Notes: generated by a model not told the origin, from the sequence alone. Counted from the first letter of the stretch, positions 1 through 9,633 are shown. The stretch is 52,879 nucleotides of DNA from Lachnospiraceae bacterium (GCA_024695605.1 JAILHW010000040.1:1-52879); one strand, 5' to 3'. A program made the numbers and translations.

Positions 1-1424
1 AAGGCCGCATCCGAGCATCTGATCAGATTCAGATAATTGGTCAGTACCTTGGATCGGACTTCCTGATCCGAAACCTGAATATCCTTCGGAAGATCCGCAT
101 AATCCCCGTCATAGGGCGAGTGATTTTGCATCGTCACATTATACAGAAAAACAGGACCATCGTTCTCTTTTTTTGCTTCCTCATACATGCGGATGAGCTC
201 ATCCACATCGGAGGCATCCGAAACATATCCCCGCAAAAGCGTATGCTCCCGATCCTCAATATCCTCCAGTCCGAGATAGGTGGAAAAGCCCAGATTCTCG
301 TAGGCCAAAGGCCTCTGGTATCCGTCCCGCAAAAAAGGATGCATCGCCGAAAGACCCCCATAGCCCTCCGCCTTCAAATCCGTTACCAGACTCTCCATGG
401 GCTTCTTGATCAAAAACTGAAACGGCGCAACGCCGCCGAGATCCTCCATGGACAGTCCTGTTAAAAACTCATACTCACTGTTGGCGGTATAGCCGCCGAA
501 TACGGAAGAATAGGCCGTGCCTTTTACTGTATTTTCCGTAAGCGACTTGATAAAAGGCATCACCTCTTCGTTGGTCTCAAAGCCCTTTCCGACACTCTGC
601 ACATCGGAAAATGCTTCGTTCATCATTACGATCACGTTGGGCTTTTTGTAGGTCTGATCATCCTGCAGATAGGCATCCACATAATCTGCCAAAATGGCAT
701 CTGCTTTTTCCTCCGTATAGCCCTCCGGCTTTTGCAAAACAGCCATCTGCCCGCTACGGATGAAGGTCAAAACCGCACCGTTTGAAGCATAGGATTTCTG
801 GGGATTGAAATGACTGACGGTGACACCCGCCTGTTCCAAAAGACCGCTGAACCCAAACAGATAGACGCATCCGGCTATCAAAAACGCTGCTATGATGGCC
901 TGATTTCTCCGGCCCTTCCCATGAAACTTCACATTCGCGGGAAAGAAGCCCACCAGAAAGATGCCGAGTACATCCGCCGTCATAAAAATCTTCAAATGGG
1001 TATCCGGTGAAAAATGAAACCGATCCGCCACCGACAACGCCGTACCTGCGATCATAAGATCCGGCGCCAAAAGAGGAACACCGCGAAAGCTCTGGGCACA
1101 GATATCCGCCACGGTGAAAACCAGCATCAGAAGAAGCGTCAGGATCATCCCGCCCTTCAGATTGTTAAACAACGTCGTAAACACATAAACCAGTACCAAA
1201 AGAAGCAGCGGATTCAGCAGCGCCACGGGCATCATCAACATAGCCGGATCCCCGGTACACAGCTCCATCAGATAAAACAAAAGAAGGATCAGCCCTACAC
1301 AAATCCCCCCAAATATAACCTGCATTTTTCCCCCTGCCTTAGAGGGCTGCTGCTTTTCTTCTGATATATTCTCCTGTTGACTCTGCTGCTGCAGCTTTGT
1401 TGTCTTTGTATCCTTTACTTCCAC
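1..1424 (-). CDS. LTA synthase family / sulfatase-type membrane protein (3' end truncated by the window edge)
   Basis: Read by hand on the minus strand; not in the ORF track because it runs off the window. Contains ...NVIVMMNEAFSD...FLYNVTMQNHSPYDG..., typical of LtaS-like sulfatases, after several hydrophobic N-terminal segments. Probable GTG start at 1424 with GGAG upstream. Confidence 0.8.
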   Translation of the reverse strand, partial: MEVKDTKTTKLQQQSQQENISEEKQQPSKAGGKMQVIFGGICVGLILLLFYLMELCTGDPAMLMMPVALLNPLLLLVLVYVFTTLFNNLKGGMILTLLLMLVFTVADICAQSFRGVPLLAPDLMIAGTALSVADRFHFSPDTHLKIFMTADVLGIFLVGFFPANVKFHGKGRRNQAIIAAFLIAGCVYLFGFSGLLEQAGVTVSHFNPQKSYASNGAVLTFIRSGQMAVLQKPEGYTEEKADAILADYVDAYLQDDQTYKKPNVIVMMNEAFSDVQSVGKGFETNEEVMPFIKSLTENTVKGTAYSSVFGGYTANSEYEFLTGLSMEDLGGVAPFQFLIKKPMESLVTDLKAEGYGGLSAMHPFLRDGYQRPLAYENLGFSTYLGLEDIEDREHTLLRGYVSDASDVDELIRMYEEAKKENDGPVFLYNVTMQNHSPYDGDYADLPKDIQVSDQEVRSKVLTNYLNLIRCSDAA

Positions 1425-1456
1425 AATCAAATACTCCAAAACTAATCTATTTTTCT

Positions 1457-1720
1457 CGTCCACGAGAGGGCGCAAGGCGTCCGGTGGACGCCTGCTTTGC
1501 GCCGACCGAGCAGGACTTTATGTCCTGCGAGACCGCACGAGATCCGGTGGATCTCGGTTTGCGCCGACCGAGCAGGACTTTATGTCCTGCGAGACCGAAC
1601 CTCTTCGAAGCCCGACGGGCCACGTCCACGAGAGGGCGCTGCGTGCCGGTGGCACGCGTCCAGCGCCGACCGGAGCGAAGCGGAGATACGAACCTCCAGG
1701 TTCGTATCATCCGTGTCGCT
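1457..1720. repeat. GC-rich array of small hairpin cassettes downstream of tRNA-Arg
   Basis: gcaggactttatgtcctgc occurs twice (1510-1528, 1572-1590). Three different stems share the centre CCGGTGG (about 1478-1492, 1538-1556, 1641-1657). gcgccgacc recurs beside them, cgtccacgagagg occurs at 1457 and 1623, and gatacgaacctccaggttcgtatc is at 1685-1708. Confidence 0.8.
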
Positions 1721-1762
1721 AAATAGGAAACACCCGGGGAAATCCCCGAGTGTTTCCTATTT
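1721..1762 (-). terminator. Long stem-loop immediately downstream of tRNA-Arg
   Basis: aaataggaaacacccgggga/aatccccgagtgtttcctattt is an almost perfect inverted repeat. The one mismatch becomes a G-U pair only in the minus-strand transcript, which fits the tRNA direction. Confidence 0.7.
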
Positions 1763-1764
1763 AC

Positions 1765-1838
1765 CGTCCACGAGAGGATTCGAACCTCCGACCTACCGCT
1801 TAGGAGGCGGTCGCTCTATCCTGCTGAGCTACGCAGAC
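1765..1838 (-). tRNA. tRNA-Arg (anticodon CCU)
   Basis: Minus-strand gtctgcgtagctcagcaggatagagcgaccgcctcctaagcggtaggtcggaggttcgaatcctctcgtggacg: 7-bp acceptor stem GTCTGCG/CGTGGAC, anticodon loop CTCCTAA, T-loop TTCGAAT. Confidence 0.95.
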
Positions 1839-1916
1839 ATGTTATATGGAAAACAGCACCCCGGCTGTTTCACACCTAATAACTGTACCAATCTATGCCA
1901 TTTTTGTCAAGCCGAC

Positions 1917-2810
1917 CTATGAAAAGTTGACCTGCCCCTGCATCCAGATCACGCCCTTGAAACGCCTTCCGACCTGTGGCTCGCCCACCAGATCCGCGCT
2001 GTTGATGCAGACATCAAAATACAGATCGTTGCAGCAAAGCGTCATTAGCCAGATCTTTTCCTTGGAAAGCGAATTTTCAAACTGCTCATAGGAGGTGATC
2101 TCCCCGAGGATGGAATACTGATCGCATTCCACTCCATAAGGCATAAAGTAGGTATCCACAAGCGTGAGCACATCCTGCTTTAAAACAAGACGCGAAATGC
2201 TCGAATAGGTATCGATGTCATCCAGCGTCAGGGACTCCATCGCATCCTCATCCCCGTTGCGGGCCGCATCCATCAGCTTGCTGCGGCTGGCGGACTCTTT
2301 TTTCAGCTTCCGCTTATCCGACTCCTTTTTTTCCAAAGGAAGCAGGATCCTTCCTTCGGTGGAAAGCGCGCCGAGGATCAGGGAAGAAGAGGCTTCCGAT
2401 CCGTTCTTTGCGCTTCGGGTCTTTAGATAGGTGATCACATTTTGCAGGTAAAAGATCAGCGAAACGCCGAGCTTTACATCATCACAGACTCCGGCATAGG
2501 ATTCCTTTTCCGCATGCCGCTCTATCGTAACCTCCTCATAGGAGCTGATCTGTGCACCTTTGCAAAAGGGGAAATAATAGCTCAGTGTCAATTGGTTGTC
2601 ATCACTGAATTCGCCGCGAACACCGATGCCGACACCCGGCGCGACCTCCATCAGATACTCGGCAAACAGCATGTCGCTGTCGTCATAAAGACTGATGAAA
2701 TTTCTCTCGTCCGCATGATGGACCACATAAGCCAAAAGGTCATTGACCTGTACGCGGTTTTTGAAATTGGAAAACCCGATGGCCCGCAGGTATTTATGCA
2801 TGGTGTTCAC
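1917..2810 (-). CDS. Conserved Lachnospiraceae-type protein, DUF3881-like
   Basis: 297-aa ORF starting MNTMHKYLRAIGFSNF; family assignment from memory. Confidence 0.7.
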   Translation of the reverse strand: MNTMHKYLRAIGFSNFKNRVQVNDLLAYVVHHADERNFISLYDDSDMLFAEYLMEVAPGVGIGVRGEFSDDNQLTLSYYFPFCKGAQISSYEEVTIERHAEKESYAGVCDDVKLGVSLIFYLQNVITYLKTRSAKNGSEASSSLILGALSTEGRILLPLEKKESDKRKLKKESASRSKLMDAARNGDEDAMESLTLDDIDTYSSISRLVLKQDVLTLVDTYFMPYGVECDQYSILGEITSYEQFENSLSKEKIWLMTLCCNDLYFDVCINSADLVGEPQVGRRFKGVIWMQGQVNFS

Positions 2811-2847
2811 CCCCTCTCATTTTTCGTTCTCCGGTATCTGTTATCCG

Positions 2848-3552
2848 TTATCTTGCGTATTTCAAAATACAGATGATGGCTCTTACGCCGTCCTTAAATC
2901 CGATCTTCTTGCCTTCCTCACTGGTCCTTGGATGGTAGGAAATCGGAACCTCGTGGATCTTGATCCGCATCTTGGTCACCTTTGCCGTGATCTCCGGCTC
3001 AAAGCCGAACCGTTTTTCCTCAATGTCAATGCTCTGGATCACATCACGACGAAACGCCTTGTAGCAGGTTTCCATATCCGTCAGATGCTGGTGTGTAAAC
3101 AGGTTGGACAGAAGCGTTAAAAACTTGTTGGCAAGCCGGTTGGCAAGATACCCCTTTGCCTTGCTCCTTAAAAAACGGGAGCCGTACATCACCTTGGCCT
3201 TTCCCTCAAAAATGGGAGTGACCACCTTTTTGTATTCCTTCGGATCATACTCCATATCGGCATCCTGGATGATCACCACATCTCCGGTAGCAGCGGCAAA
3301 GCCCGTTTTCAGAGCCGCACCCTTGCCTCCGTTCTGTTCATGGTAAATGACTTTGGAAACCAGGGGCGTGATCTTTTCCTTCAGGATATCCCTGGTCCCG
3401 TCTGTGGAACAGTCATCCACAACGATGATCTCCTGCTGCTCGATCCCGCTGTCTCTGACCTTTTCTATGATCTTTTCGATATTGTCCTTCTCATTATAGC
3501 AGGGGATCACCACCGATAAAACAGATCCCTTTGCTGCCTGTTCTTCTTTCAT
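2848..3552 (-). CDS. Glycosyltransferase family 2 (dolichol-phosphate mannosyltransferase-like)
   Basis: SVVIPCYNEKDNIEKII, VVDDCSTDGT and IIQDADMEYDP motifs of GT-A family 2. Confidence 0.9.
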   Translation of the reverse strand: MKEEQAAKGSVLSVVIPCYNEKDNIEKIIEKVRDSGIEQQEIIVVDDCSTDGTRDILKEKITPLVSKVIYHEQNGGKGAALKTGFAAATGDVVIIQDADMEYDPKEYKKVVTPIFEGKAKVMYGSRFLRSKAKGYLANRLANKFLTLLSNLFTHQHLTDMETCYKAFRRDVIQSIDIEEKRFGFEPEITAKVTKMRIKIHEVPISYHPRTSEEGKKIGFKDGVRAIICILKYAR

Positions 3553-3574
3553 TTGCTATACCCCACACAAAGCC

Positions 3575-4864
3575 TTATTTTTTCGGCACCAGAACCTCTT
3601 TGCCGCCCATGTAAGGACGAAGCACCTCGGGAATGGTTACGCTGCCGTCCTCCTGAAGATGATTCTCCAAAAAGGCAATCAGCATTCTGGGCGGAGCCAC
3701 TACGGTATTGTTCAGTGTATGTGCAAAATACTTCTTTCCTTCCTCATCCTTAACACGGATCTTCAGTCTTCTGGCCTGTGCGTCGCCGAGGTTGGAGCAG
3801 CTTCCGACCTCAAAATATTTCTTCTGTCTCGGAGACCATGCTTCCACGTCAAAGGATTTTACCTTCAGATCCGCAAGGTCACCGGAGCAGCACTCCAGGG
3901 TCCTGACGGGAATGTCCATGCTGCGGAACAGATCTACTGTGTTCTGCCACAGCTTATCAAACCACATGGGAGATTCCTCGGGTTTGCAGACCACGATCAT
4001 TTCCTGCTTTTCAAACTGGTGAATTCTGTAAACGCCACGTTCCTCGATGCCGTGCGCTCCCTTTTCCTTTCTGAAGCAGGGAGAGTAGCTGGTAAGCGTC
4101 TTGGGAAGCTCAGCCTCCGGTGTGATGGTATCGATGAATTTTCCGATCATGGAATGCTCGCTGGTACCGATCAAAAACAGATCCTCGCCCTCGATCTTGT
4201 ACATCATGGCATCCATTTCGGCAAAGCTCATAACACCGGTCACCACATTGGAGCGGATCATAAAAGGCGGAACGCAGTAGGTAAAGCCTCTGTCGATCAT
4301 GAAATCTCTTGCATAGGAGATCACTGCGGAATGCAGTCTTGCGATATCACCCATAAGATAGTAAAAACCGTTTCCCGCAACGCGGCCTGCCGCATCCAGA
4401 TCGATGCCGTCAAAACGCTCCATGATCTCGGTGTGATAAGGGATTTCAAAATCCGGTACCACGGGCTCGCCGTATTTGGTAACCTCTACATTTTCACTGT
4501 CATCCTTTCCGATGGGAACGGAAGGATCGATGATATTCGGGATCACCATCATTCTCTTTAAGAGCTCTTCGTCATATTCCTTCTCCAGACCTTCCAGCTC
4601 CGTCAGACGCTCAGCAAAAGCAGCCACCTGCTTTTTCACCTCTTCGGCTTCCTCTTTTTTCCCCTGTCCCATCAGGGCGCCGATCTGCCTGGAGATCTTA
4701 TTTCTCTTGTTTCGAAGATCGTCGGCCTCCTGTTGTGCCTGGCGCTTCTTCTGATCCAGGTCGATCACCTCATCCACCATGACGAGCTTTTCGTCCTGAA
4801 ATTTCTTTTTGATGTTCTCCTTTACAAGCTCCGGATTTTCTCTGACAAATTTCATATCCAGCAT
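3575..4864 (-). CDS. serS: Seryl-tRNA synthetase
   Basis: 429 aa; MLDMKFVRENPELVKENIKKK N-terminal arm, GTSEHSMIGKF, SPCFRKEKGAHGIEERGVYRIHQFEKQEM and NNTVVAPPRMLIAFLENHLQEDGSV motifs. Confidence 0.97.
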   Translation of the reverse strand: MLDMKFVRENPELVKENIKKKFQDEKLVMVDEVIDLDQKKRQAQQEADDLRNKRNKISRQIGALMGQGKKEEAEEVKKQVAAFAERLTELEGLEKEYDEELLKRMMVIPNIIDPSVPIGKDDSENVEVTKYGEPVVPDFEIPYHTEIMERFDGIDLDAAGRVAGNGFYYLMGDIARLHSAVISYARDFMIDRGFTYCVPPFMIRSNVVTGVMSFAEMDAMMYKIEGEDLFLIGTSEHSMIGKFIDTITPEAELPKTLTSYSPCFRKEKGAHGIEERGVYRIHQFEKQEMIVVCKPEESPMWFDKLWQNTVDLFRSMDIPVRTLECCSGDLADLKVKSFDVEAWSPRQKKYFEVGSCSNLGDAQARRLKIRVKDEEGKKYFAHTLNNTVVAPPRMLIAFLENHLQEDGSVTIPEVLRPYMGGKEVLVPKK

Positions 4865-4923
4865 TGCTTTTTCCTCCTGCTTATGGTTTTTTTATGATTC
4901 TCTATCGTATCGAAAACGGATCC

Positions 4924-5928
4924 TTATCGATCATCCGGATCCTCATCATATCTATCCTCATCATAGGCTTCTTCGTATGTCTCGTCCCCATAGCCTTCGT
5001 CATACGAGGCATCGTCGTAAGTACCATCGTCATATGCTTCATCGCCGTATGCTTCATCGTCATATGCATCATCCACAAAGGATTCCTCATAGGCTGTATC
5101 ACGGCGACGCTTTTTGGAGGATCCTTTCTTCACGGAAACGTGAGAGATCTCATCCTCCGAAACAGGAACACTGCGCCGTTTTTTCTTTGACGAGGATCTG
5201 CCCTTATGGGTGACCTCCACGTACTCGCCGTCTCCGTAGTCCGATTCGGATCCAAGCTCCGCGATCAATGCTTCTGCCTCTAACAGATCCGGATCCTCAA
5301 AGGTATCCCGCATGGGACTCTTTCTTTTTTTATCCTCCGAAACGGATGCAGCTGCTTTTCCGGCCGGCCGCGAAGGGGAGCTGACATCATCCTCATTCAC
5401 TCTGGTGCGCATGGTAAAGTTTTGCTCCAGCGCCCTGGCCAGTGCCTCCTGCTCATCTCCTGACAGCTCAATGCTGCTGCTGCCGTCATGGATATCCTTG
5501 ATGTAGCAGTAGCTTCCTTCGGTAGAGTGTACACTGTTCATCAGAAAGCCGTTGTTCTTTTCATCCAAAAGTGCGAGGGCAAAGGAGAGCTTTCCGCCCA
5601 TCTGGTGAAAGGCATCATATTTGACCAGACCCACCTTCTGGAATACGGTCTCCAGCCGCTTGTAAATGTGCCGGATCTCTCTTTTATTCTGGGAGCTCTC
5701 TTTTTTCAGATAATCGATATCGTAAAAAAGAGTTTTGATCTCCTCCTCCATACTCCTGGCACCGGAGCCTCTCATAAATGCTTCGTAGCGCTTTTTCAAT
5801 CCGCTGAGCTTGGACATGGTCACGATCAGCAGGATCAAAAACAAAAGCACCAGTCCCAAAACAATGAGAAACAAAAGTCCGATATCCACGGACCCGAGTC
5901 CCATGCTTTGTAATAGATTACTCGTCAT
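4924..5928 (-). CDS. DUF4446-like membrane-anchored protein with acidic Tyr-rich repetitive tail
   Basis: N-terminal TM segment, coiled-coil/globular region (GGKLSFALALLDEKNNGFLMNSVHSTEGSYCYIKDIHDG) and C-terminal DDAYDDEAYGDEAYDDGTYDDASYDEGYGDETYEE. Confidence 0.8.
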   Translation of the reverse strand: MTSNLLQSMGLGSVDIGLLFLIVLGLVLLFLILLIVTMSKLSGLKKRYEAFMRGSGARSMEEEIKTLFYDIDYLKKESSQNKREIRHIYKRLETVFQKVGLVKYDAFHQMGGKLSFALALLDEKNNGFLMNSVHSTEGSYCYIKDIHDGSSSIELSGDEQEALARALEQNFTMRTRVNEDDVSSPSRPAGKAAASVSEDKKRKSPMRDTFEDPDLLEAEALIAELGSESDYGDGEYVEVTHKGRSSSKKKRRSVPVSEDEISHVSVKKGSSKKRRRDTAYEESFVDDAYDDEAYGDEAYDDGTYDDASYDEGYGDETYEEAYDEDRYDEDPDDR

Positions 5929-5958
5929 ACAGACGCCGCCTTTCTTTTCCCGTTCTTA

Positions 5959-5982
5959 AAAAGTTAGCAGCCGCTAACTTTT
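5959..5982 (-). terminator. Short perfect palindromic hairpin just after the parB stop
   Basis: aaaagttagc-agcc-gctaactttt; in minus orientation the 3' arm continues into a T-run. Confidence 0.55.
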
Positions 5983-6865
5983 ATCGGATCATTCCCGTGA
6001 TCCGGTCAAATTCATCATGAGAATAAAACTCGATCTCGATCCTGCCGCTTCCCTTTTCTTTTGGAATGATGCTGACCTTGGTCCCTAACTGGGTCTTCAG
6101 CTTTTCTTCCATCTTCTGATAAATGGCAAGCAGGCTCTCGTCATATTCCTTTTGTTTCTTTTCCTTCTTTTCCTTACCGATCTCCTTGACGATCTTTTCG
6201 ATGTCACGCACGCTCAGCTTTTCATCAAACACGCGCTCGGCAAGCTCTACCTGCTGCTTGGGATCCTCCACTGCGATCAGGCTTCTGGCATGACCGGTTG
6301 TGAGCTTTTCATCAATGATCATCTGCTGCACTTCATCCGTCAGCTTCAAAAGACGGATGGAATTGGTCACGGCACTGCGGCTCTTGGAAACCCGGTCTGC
6401 CACATCATCCTGCTTTAAGTGAAACTCCTCTAACAGTCTCTTAAATGCACGGGCTTCTTCAATGGGGTTTAAGTCCTCTCTTTGCAGATTTTCGATCAGG
6501 GAGATCTCCACGATCTCCTGCTCTGTCAGATCCTTAACGATCACGGGAACCTCTTTGAGACCCGCAAGTTTGGATGCACGCCAGCGTCTCTCACCGGCTA
6601 CGATCTCCAGGTATTTTTTCCGATCCTTAACGATCAGGGGCTCTAAGACACCAAACTGCTTGATGGAATCTGCCAGCTCCTGCAGCTTGTCCTCATCAAA
6701 GACCTTTCTGGGCTGTTCCCGGTTTGGCTCTACCTTATTGATATTGACTACGGTTACCAGTCCCTTTTCTTCTGCTTCCTGAAGCTTCTTTGCTGCCTGC
6801 GCCTGAGACTTGCTCTGCGGGATCAAGGAATCCAGTCCTTTTCCCAATCCTCTTTTTGCTGCCAT
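5981..6865 (-). CDS. parB: ParB/Spo0J chromosome-partitioning protein
   Basis: LGKGLDSLIP N-terminus, EPNREQPRKVFDEDKLQELADSIKQFG, GERRWRASKLAGLKEVP and ENLQREDLNPIEEA ParB box motifs. Confidence 0.97.
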   Translation of the reverse strand: MAAKRGLGKGLDSLIPQSKSQAQAAKKLQEAEEKGLVTVVNINKVEPNREQPRKVFDEDKLQELADSIKQFGVLEPLIVKDRKKYLEIVAGERRWRASKLAGLKEVPVIVKDLTEQEIVEISLIENLQREDLNPIEEARAFKRLLEEFHLKQDDVADRVSKSRSAVTNSIRLLKLTDEVQQMIIDEKLTTGHARSLIAVEDPKQQVELAERVFDEKLSVRDIEKIVKEIGKEKKEKKQKEYDESLLAIYQKMEEKLKTQLGTKVSIIPKEKGSGRIEIEFYSHDEFDRITGMIR

Positions 6866-6879
6866 ACCTTACCTCTCTT

Positions 6880-7647
6880 TTACTCTTTGCTGATCAGTTC
6901 CGTTGCCAGATTCCGGTAGCTTTCCGCTCCGGTGGATCTGGGTGCATAGATCGTGATCGGCTGGCCGTAGGACGGAGCCTCTGCCAGACTGATGTTTCTC
7001 GGGATCACGGTATCAAAAATCCTTTCCTCCAGGTTGGCTTTTACATTCTCCACCACCTGTGCGGAAAGATTGGTTCTTGCATCATACATGGTGAAAACCA
7101 CACCCTCAAGGGAAAGCTCCGGATTCAGTCTTTCCTTGATCAGATTCACGGTATGGATCAACTGGCTCAGTCCTTCCAAGGCATAAAACTCACACTGGAT
7201 CGGCACGATCACGGAATCAGCCGTGGTCATGGCATTGATGGTAAGCATATTCAAAGAAGGAGGGCAGTCGATCACAACATAATCATAATCATCACGGATA
7301 TAATCGATCTCATTATGCAGGATAAACTCCTTTTTTTCCACACCGATCAGTTCGATCTCCGCAGCCGCCAGATTGACATTGGAGGGCAGCACGGAAACGC
7401 CCGGAACAACCTCCTTGATGATACAGTCAAACACCGAGCAGTCACCCAGCATCAGCTCATAGATCGTGGAGTTGTCCGGCAGGTTGTTCTTATCGATCCC
7501 GAAACCGCTGGTGGTATTTCCCTGGGGATCCGCATCGATCACCAGTACCTTTTTCCCCAGTTCCGCAAGAGCAGCTGCCAGATTGATGGTCGTGGTGGTC
7601 TTTCCGACCCCGCCCTTCTGGTTAGCGAGCGCAATTACTTTTCCCAT
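6880..7647 (-). CDS. parA: ParA/Soj ATPase
   Basis: [21 protein letters not shown] deviant Walker [16 protein letters not shown] Walker B. Confidence 0.97.
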   Translation of the reverse strand: MGKVIALANQKGGVGKTTTTINLAAALAELGKKVLVIDADPQGNTTSGFGIDKNNLPDNSTIYELMLGDCSVFDCIIKEVVPGVSVLPSNVNLAAAEIELIGVEKKEFILHNEIDYIRDDYDYVVIDCPPSLNMLTINAMTTADSVIVPIQCEFYALEGLSQLIHTVNLIKERLNPELSLEGVVFTMYDARTNLSAQVVENVKANLEERIFDTVIPRNISLAEAPSYGQPITIYAPRSTGAESYRNLATELISKE

Positions 7648-7693
7648 ATTGATACCTTTCGTTTCCTATTTATATATAGTAACATATGAATGC

Positions 7694-8551
7694 TTATTCT
7701 TCACCTGCTTCTTCCGGAGCTTCCTCAGGCTCCGGCACAGTCTCTGCCAGAGAAACCGGATCCCAGCCGAAATCCTGATAGGTATCGATCTTCAGACCGT
7801 TGGCATTGGCATACCAGCGAATGAAACCGATCCTTGCATTGATGCATTTCGGATTGGAGGCATCAGTGCTTTCCAAAAAGGCCTTCTTCAATTCCTCATT
7901 GTCGCCGCAGATGGCTTCAACGGATTCCATATAGCCGCTGCCGTCCTCTGCCATTTCAAAGGAAGAGGCCTCATATCCGTTCTCATTCTGACGAAGGTAA
8001 AAAACACCCGGGTAGGAACCGCCGCTTTCGCAGACAAAATTCGTACCGTCCAGGGAATATTCATACACCCAGAAATCTCCGTACACCTTGGTAAAATCAT
8101 CCTCGGTGGTCTCGGTCTTTACGATCACATAGGCAGGAATATTGACGCCGCCCTCATGATTCGGAGTCTCAAATCCCATCTCCTTCCAAAGCCAGAGCGT
8201 GATGGCCTCCTCAATGGAGCCGGATTCCGGACTCTTGTAAACGGGAAGACCTACGATCTGATCCTGCACATCCTGCTCTGCTTCCTCCGGGGGTGCTTCA
8301 GCGGGATCCTCTTCGATCTGAGGGGCTTCTTCCGTCTCTGCTTCCTCTACAGGCGCCTCTTCTTTTTCGGTATCCTCCACAGGTCCGAAGGAAGCCTCGC
8401 CGTTTATTGTCTCAGGCTCACTCTCCTCTGTCGCAGCGGACTCCGATGCAGTCTGCCCGGCGCAGCCGGAAAGGGGCATTGCCATCATCAAAGATACCAT
8501 AGCTGCTGCCAGGTATTGTTTCTTCATCATAATAAACTCCTTATTCATCAT
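7694..8551 (-). CDS. Putative secreted lipoprotein of unknown function
   Basis: MMKKQYLAAAMVSLMMAMPLSGC signal peptide and lipobox, then a Glu/Ala/Pro-rich acidic linker and a C-terminal globular region. The true start may be an internal Met. Confidence 0.8.
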   Translation of the reverse strand: MMNKEFIMMKKQYLAAAMVSLMMAMPLSGCAGQTASESAATEESEPETINGEASFGPVEDTEKEEAPVEEAETEEAPQIEEDPAEAPPEEAEQDVQDQIVGLPVYKSPESGSIEEAITLWLWKEMGFETPNHEGGVNIPAYVIVKTETTEDDFTKVYGDFWVYEYSLDGTNFVCESGGSYPGVFYLRQNENGYEASSFEMAEDGSGYMESVEAICGDNEELKKAFLESTDASNPKCINARIGFIRWYANANGLKIDTYQDFGWDPVSLAETVPEPEEAPEEAGEE

Positions 8552-8685
8552 TCTTTTGACACGGTCTTTATTTTATCACACAAAAAGGGAATAGAACAGA
8601 CATCTTTTTATATTTCACTGAAAAATGAGAAAAGATGATCAAAACGTGCTATACTATAGGCATATGAACGGATCGGAGAGCTGCT

Positions 8686-9258
8686 ATGAAGAAAAAATTC
8701 TGTATTACTTTTAATTCCCCGGTTGTGCTCGGCTTTGTTTTTCTCTGCTTTGTGGCAACCCTGCTCGGGTTTCTGACAGGCGGATATCTGACAGAGCTTT
8801 TGTTTATGACCTATCGCTCCAGCCCGAAAAATCCCATGACCTATATCAGACTCTTTACCCACATCTTCGGACACGGCGGCTGGTCTCACTTCATCGGAAA
8901 TGCCACCTACCTTCTTCTGCTCGGTCCGATGCTGGAGGAAAAATACGGTCCCAAGATCTTAATTGAAATCATCGCACTGACGGCTTTGGTGACCGGCATT
9001 TTACATACGATCCTGTTTTCCGGTTCTGCTCTTTGCGGTGCCAGCGGCGTGGTCTTTGCCTTCATTGTACTGGCGTCCTTTACCGGATTCAAGGATGGAG
9101 AGATTCCGCTCACCTTTGTTTTGGTCGTGGTCATCTTTATCGGTCAGCAGGTGGTGGAGGGTCTGACGGTCAGGGATGACATTTCCAATACCGGACATAT
9201 CATCGGCGGTGCTGTCGGCGCCTTCACCGGATATTTTCTGAATCGAAAACGCTTATAA
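8686..9258 (+). CDS. Rhomboid family intramembrane serine protease
   Basis: GWSHFIGNATYLLLLGPMLEEKYG, CGASGVVFAF (catalytic Ser) and SNTGHIIGGAVGAFTGY (catalytic His). Confidence 0.9.
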   Translation: MKKKFCITFNSPVVLGFVFLCFVATLLGFLTGGYLTELLFMTYRSSPKNPMTYIRLFTHIFGHGGWSHFIGNATYLLLLGPMLEEKYGPKILIEIIALTALVTGILHTILFSGSALCGASGVVFAFIVLASFTGFKDGEIPLTFVLVVVIFIGQQVVEGLTVRDDISNTGHIIGGAVGAFTGYFLNRKRL

Positions 9259-9633
9259 CAGATCCATTCCCGGATCCTTTTCCAGACGACGGATATAAGG
9301 ATCCGGGTCTTTTTTCATTTTTGCCATCATCATAAAGCTTTCCAAAACCAGAGCCTCCTTGTCACAGTCTGCAAAGTTTTTTCCGATATCATGACTGACC
9401 TCATAGCGGCGGAACAGATAAAAGTACAGATCCGTCAGACTGTATCCGCTGCACCGGATCCCGTCAAAAAGGCTGTGATGCTCCAGGTAATAAACGAATT
9501 CTCCAAAAAGCTCATGATCCGGGGCAAGCTCACTCCACAACTCTTCCAGATACTCCTGCTCAAAACCCGCTGCTGCTCCGATCTGATGGAGCGCTTCATA
9601 TGCTTTTACATATCTTGCATCTAAAATGATCAT
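9253..9633 (-). CDS. Conserved hypothetical protein (126 aa)
   Basis: Complete ORF starting MIILDARYVKAYEALHQIG. Convergent with the rhomboid gene, overlapping it by 6 nt. Confidence 0.7.
   Translation of the reverse strand: MIILDARYVKAYEALHQIGAAAGFEQEYLEELWSELAPDHELFGEFVYYLEHHSLFDGIRCSGYSLTDLYFYLFRRYEVSHDIGKNFADCDKEALVLESFMMMAKMKKDPDPYIRRLEKDPGMDLL

Noticed and set aside
1397-1922. ORFs 1397-1726 (+), 1447-1710 (-), 1497-1922 (+) with internally repeated RRPSRTLCPARP peptide
   Set aside because: They overlap the hairpin cassette array and tRNA-Arg; the repetition is a by-product of non-coding repeats.
3659-4561. 300-aa plus-strand ORF opposite serS
   Set aside because: Antisense to an unambiguous seryl-tRNA synthetase; no recognisable family.
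7466-8638. 390-aa plus-strand ORF
   Set aside because: Antisense to parA and the lipoprotein gene; Cys/Leu/Phe-rich low-quality translation.
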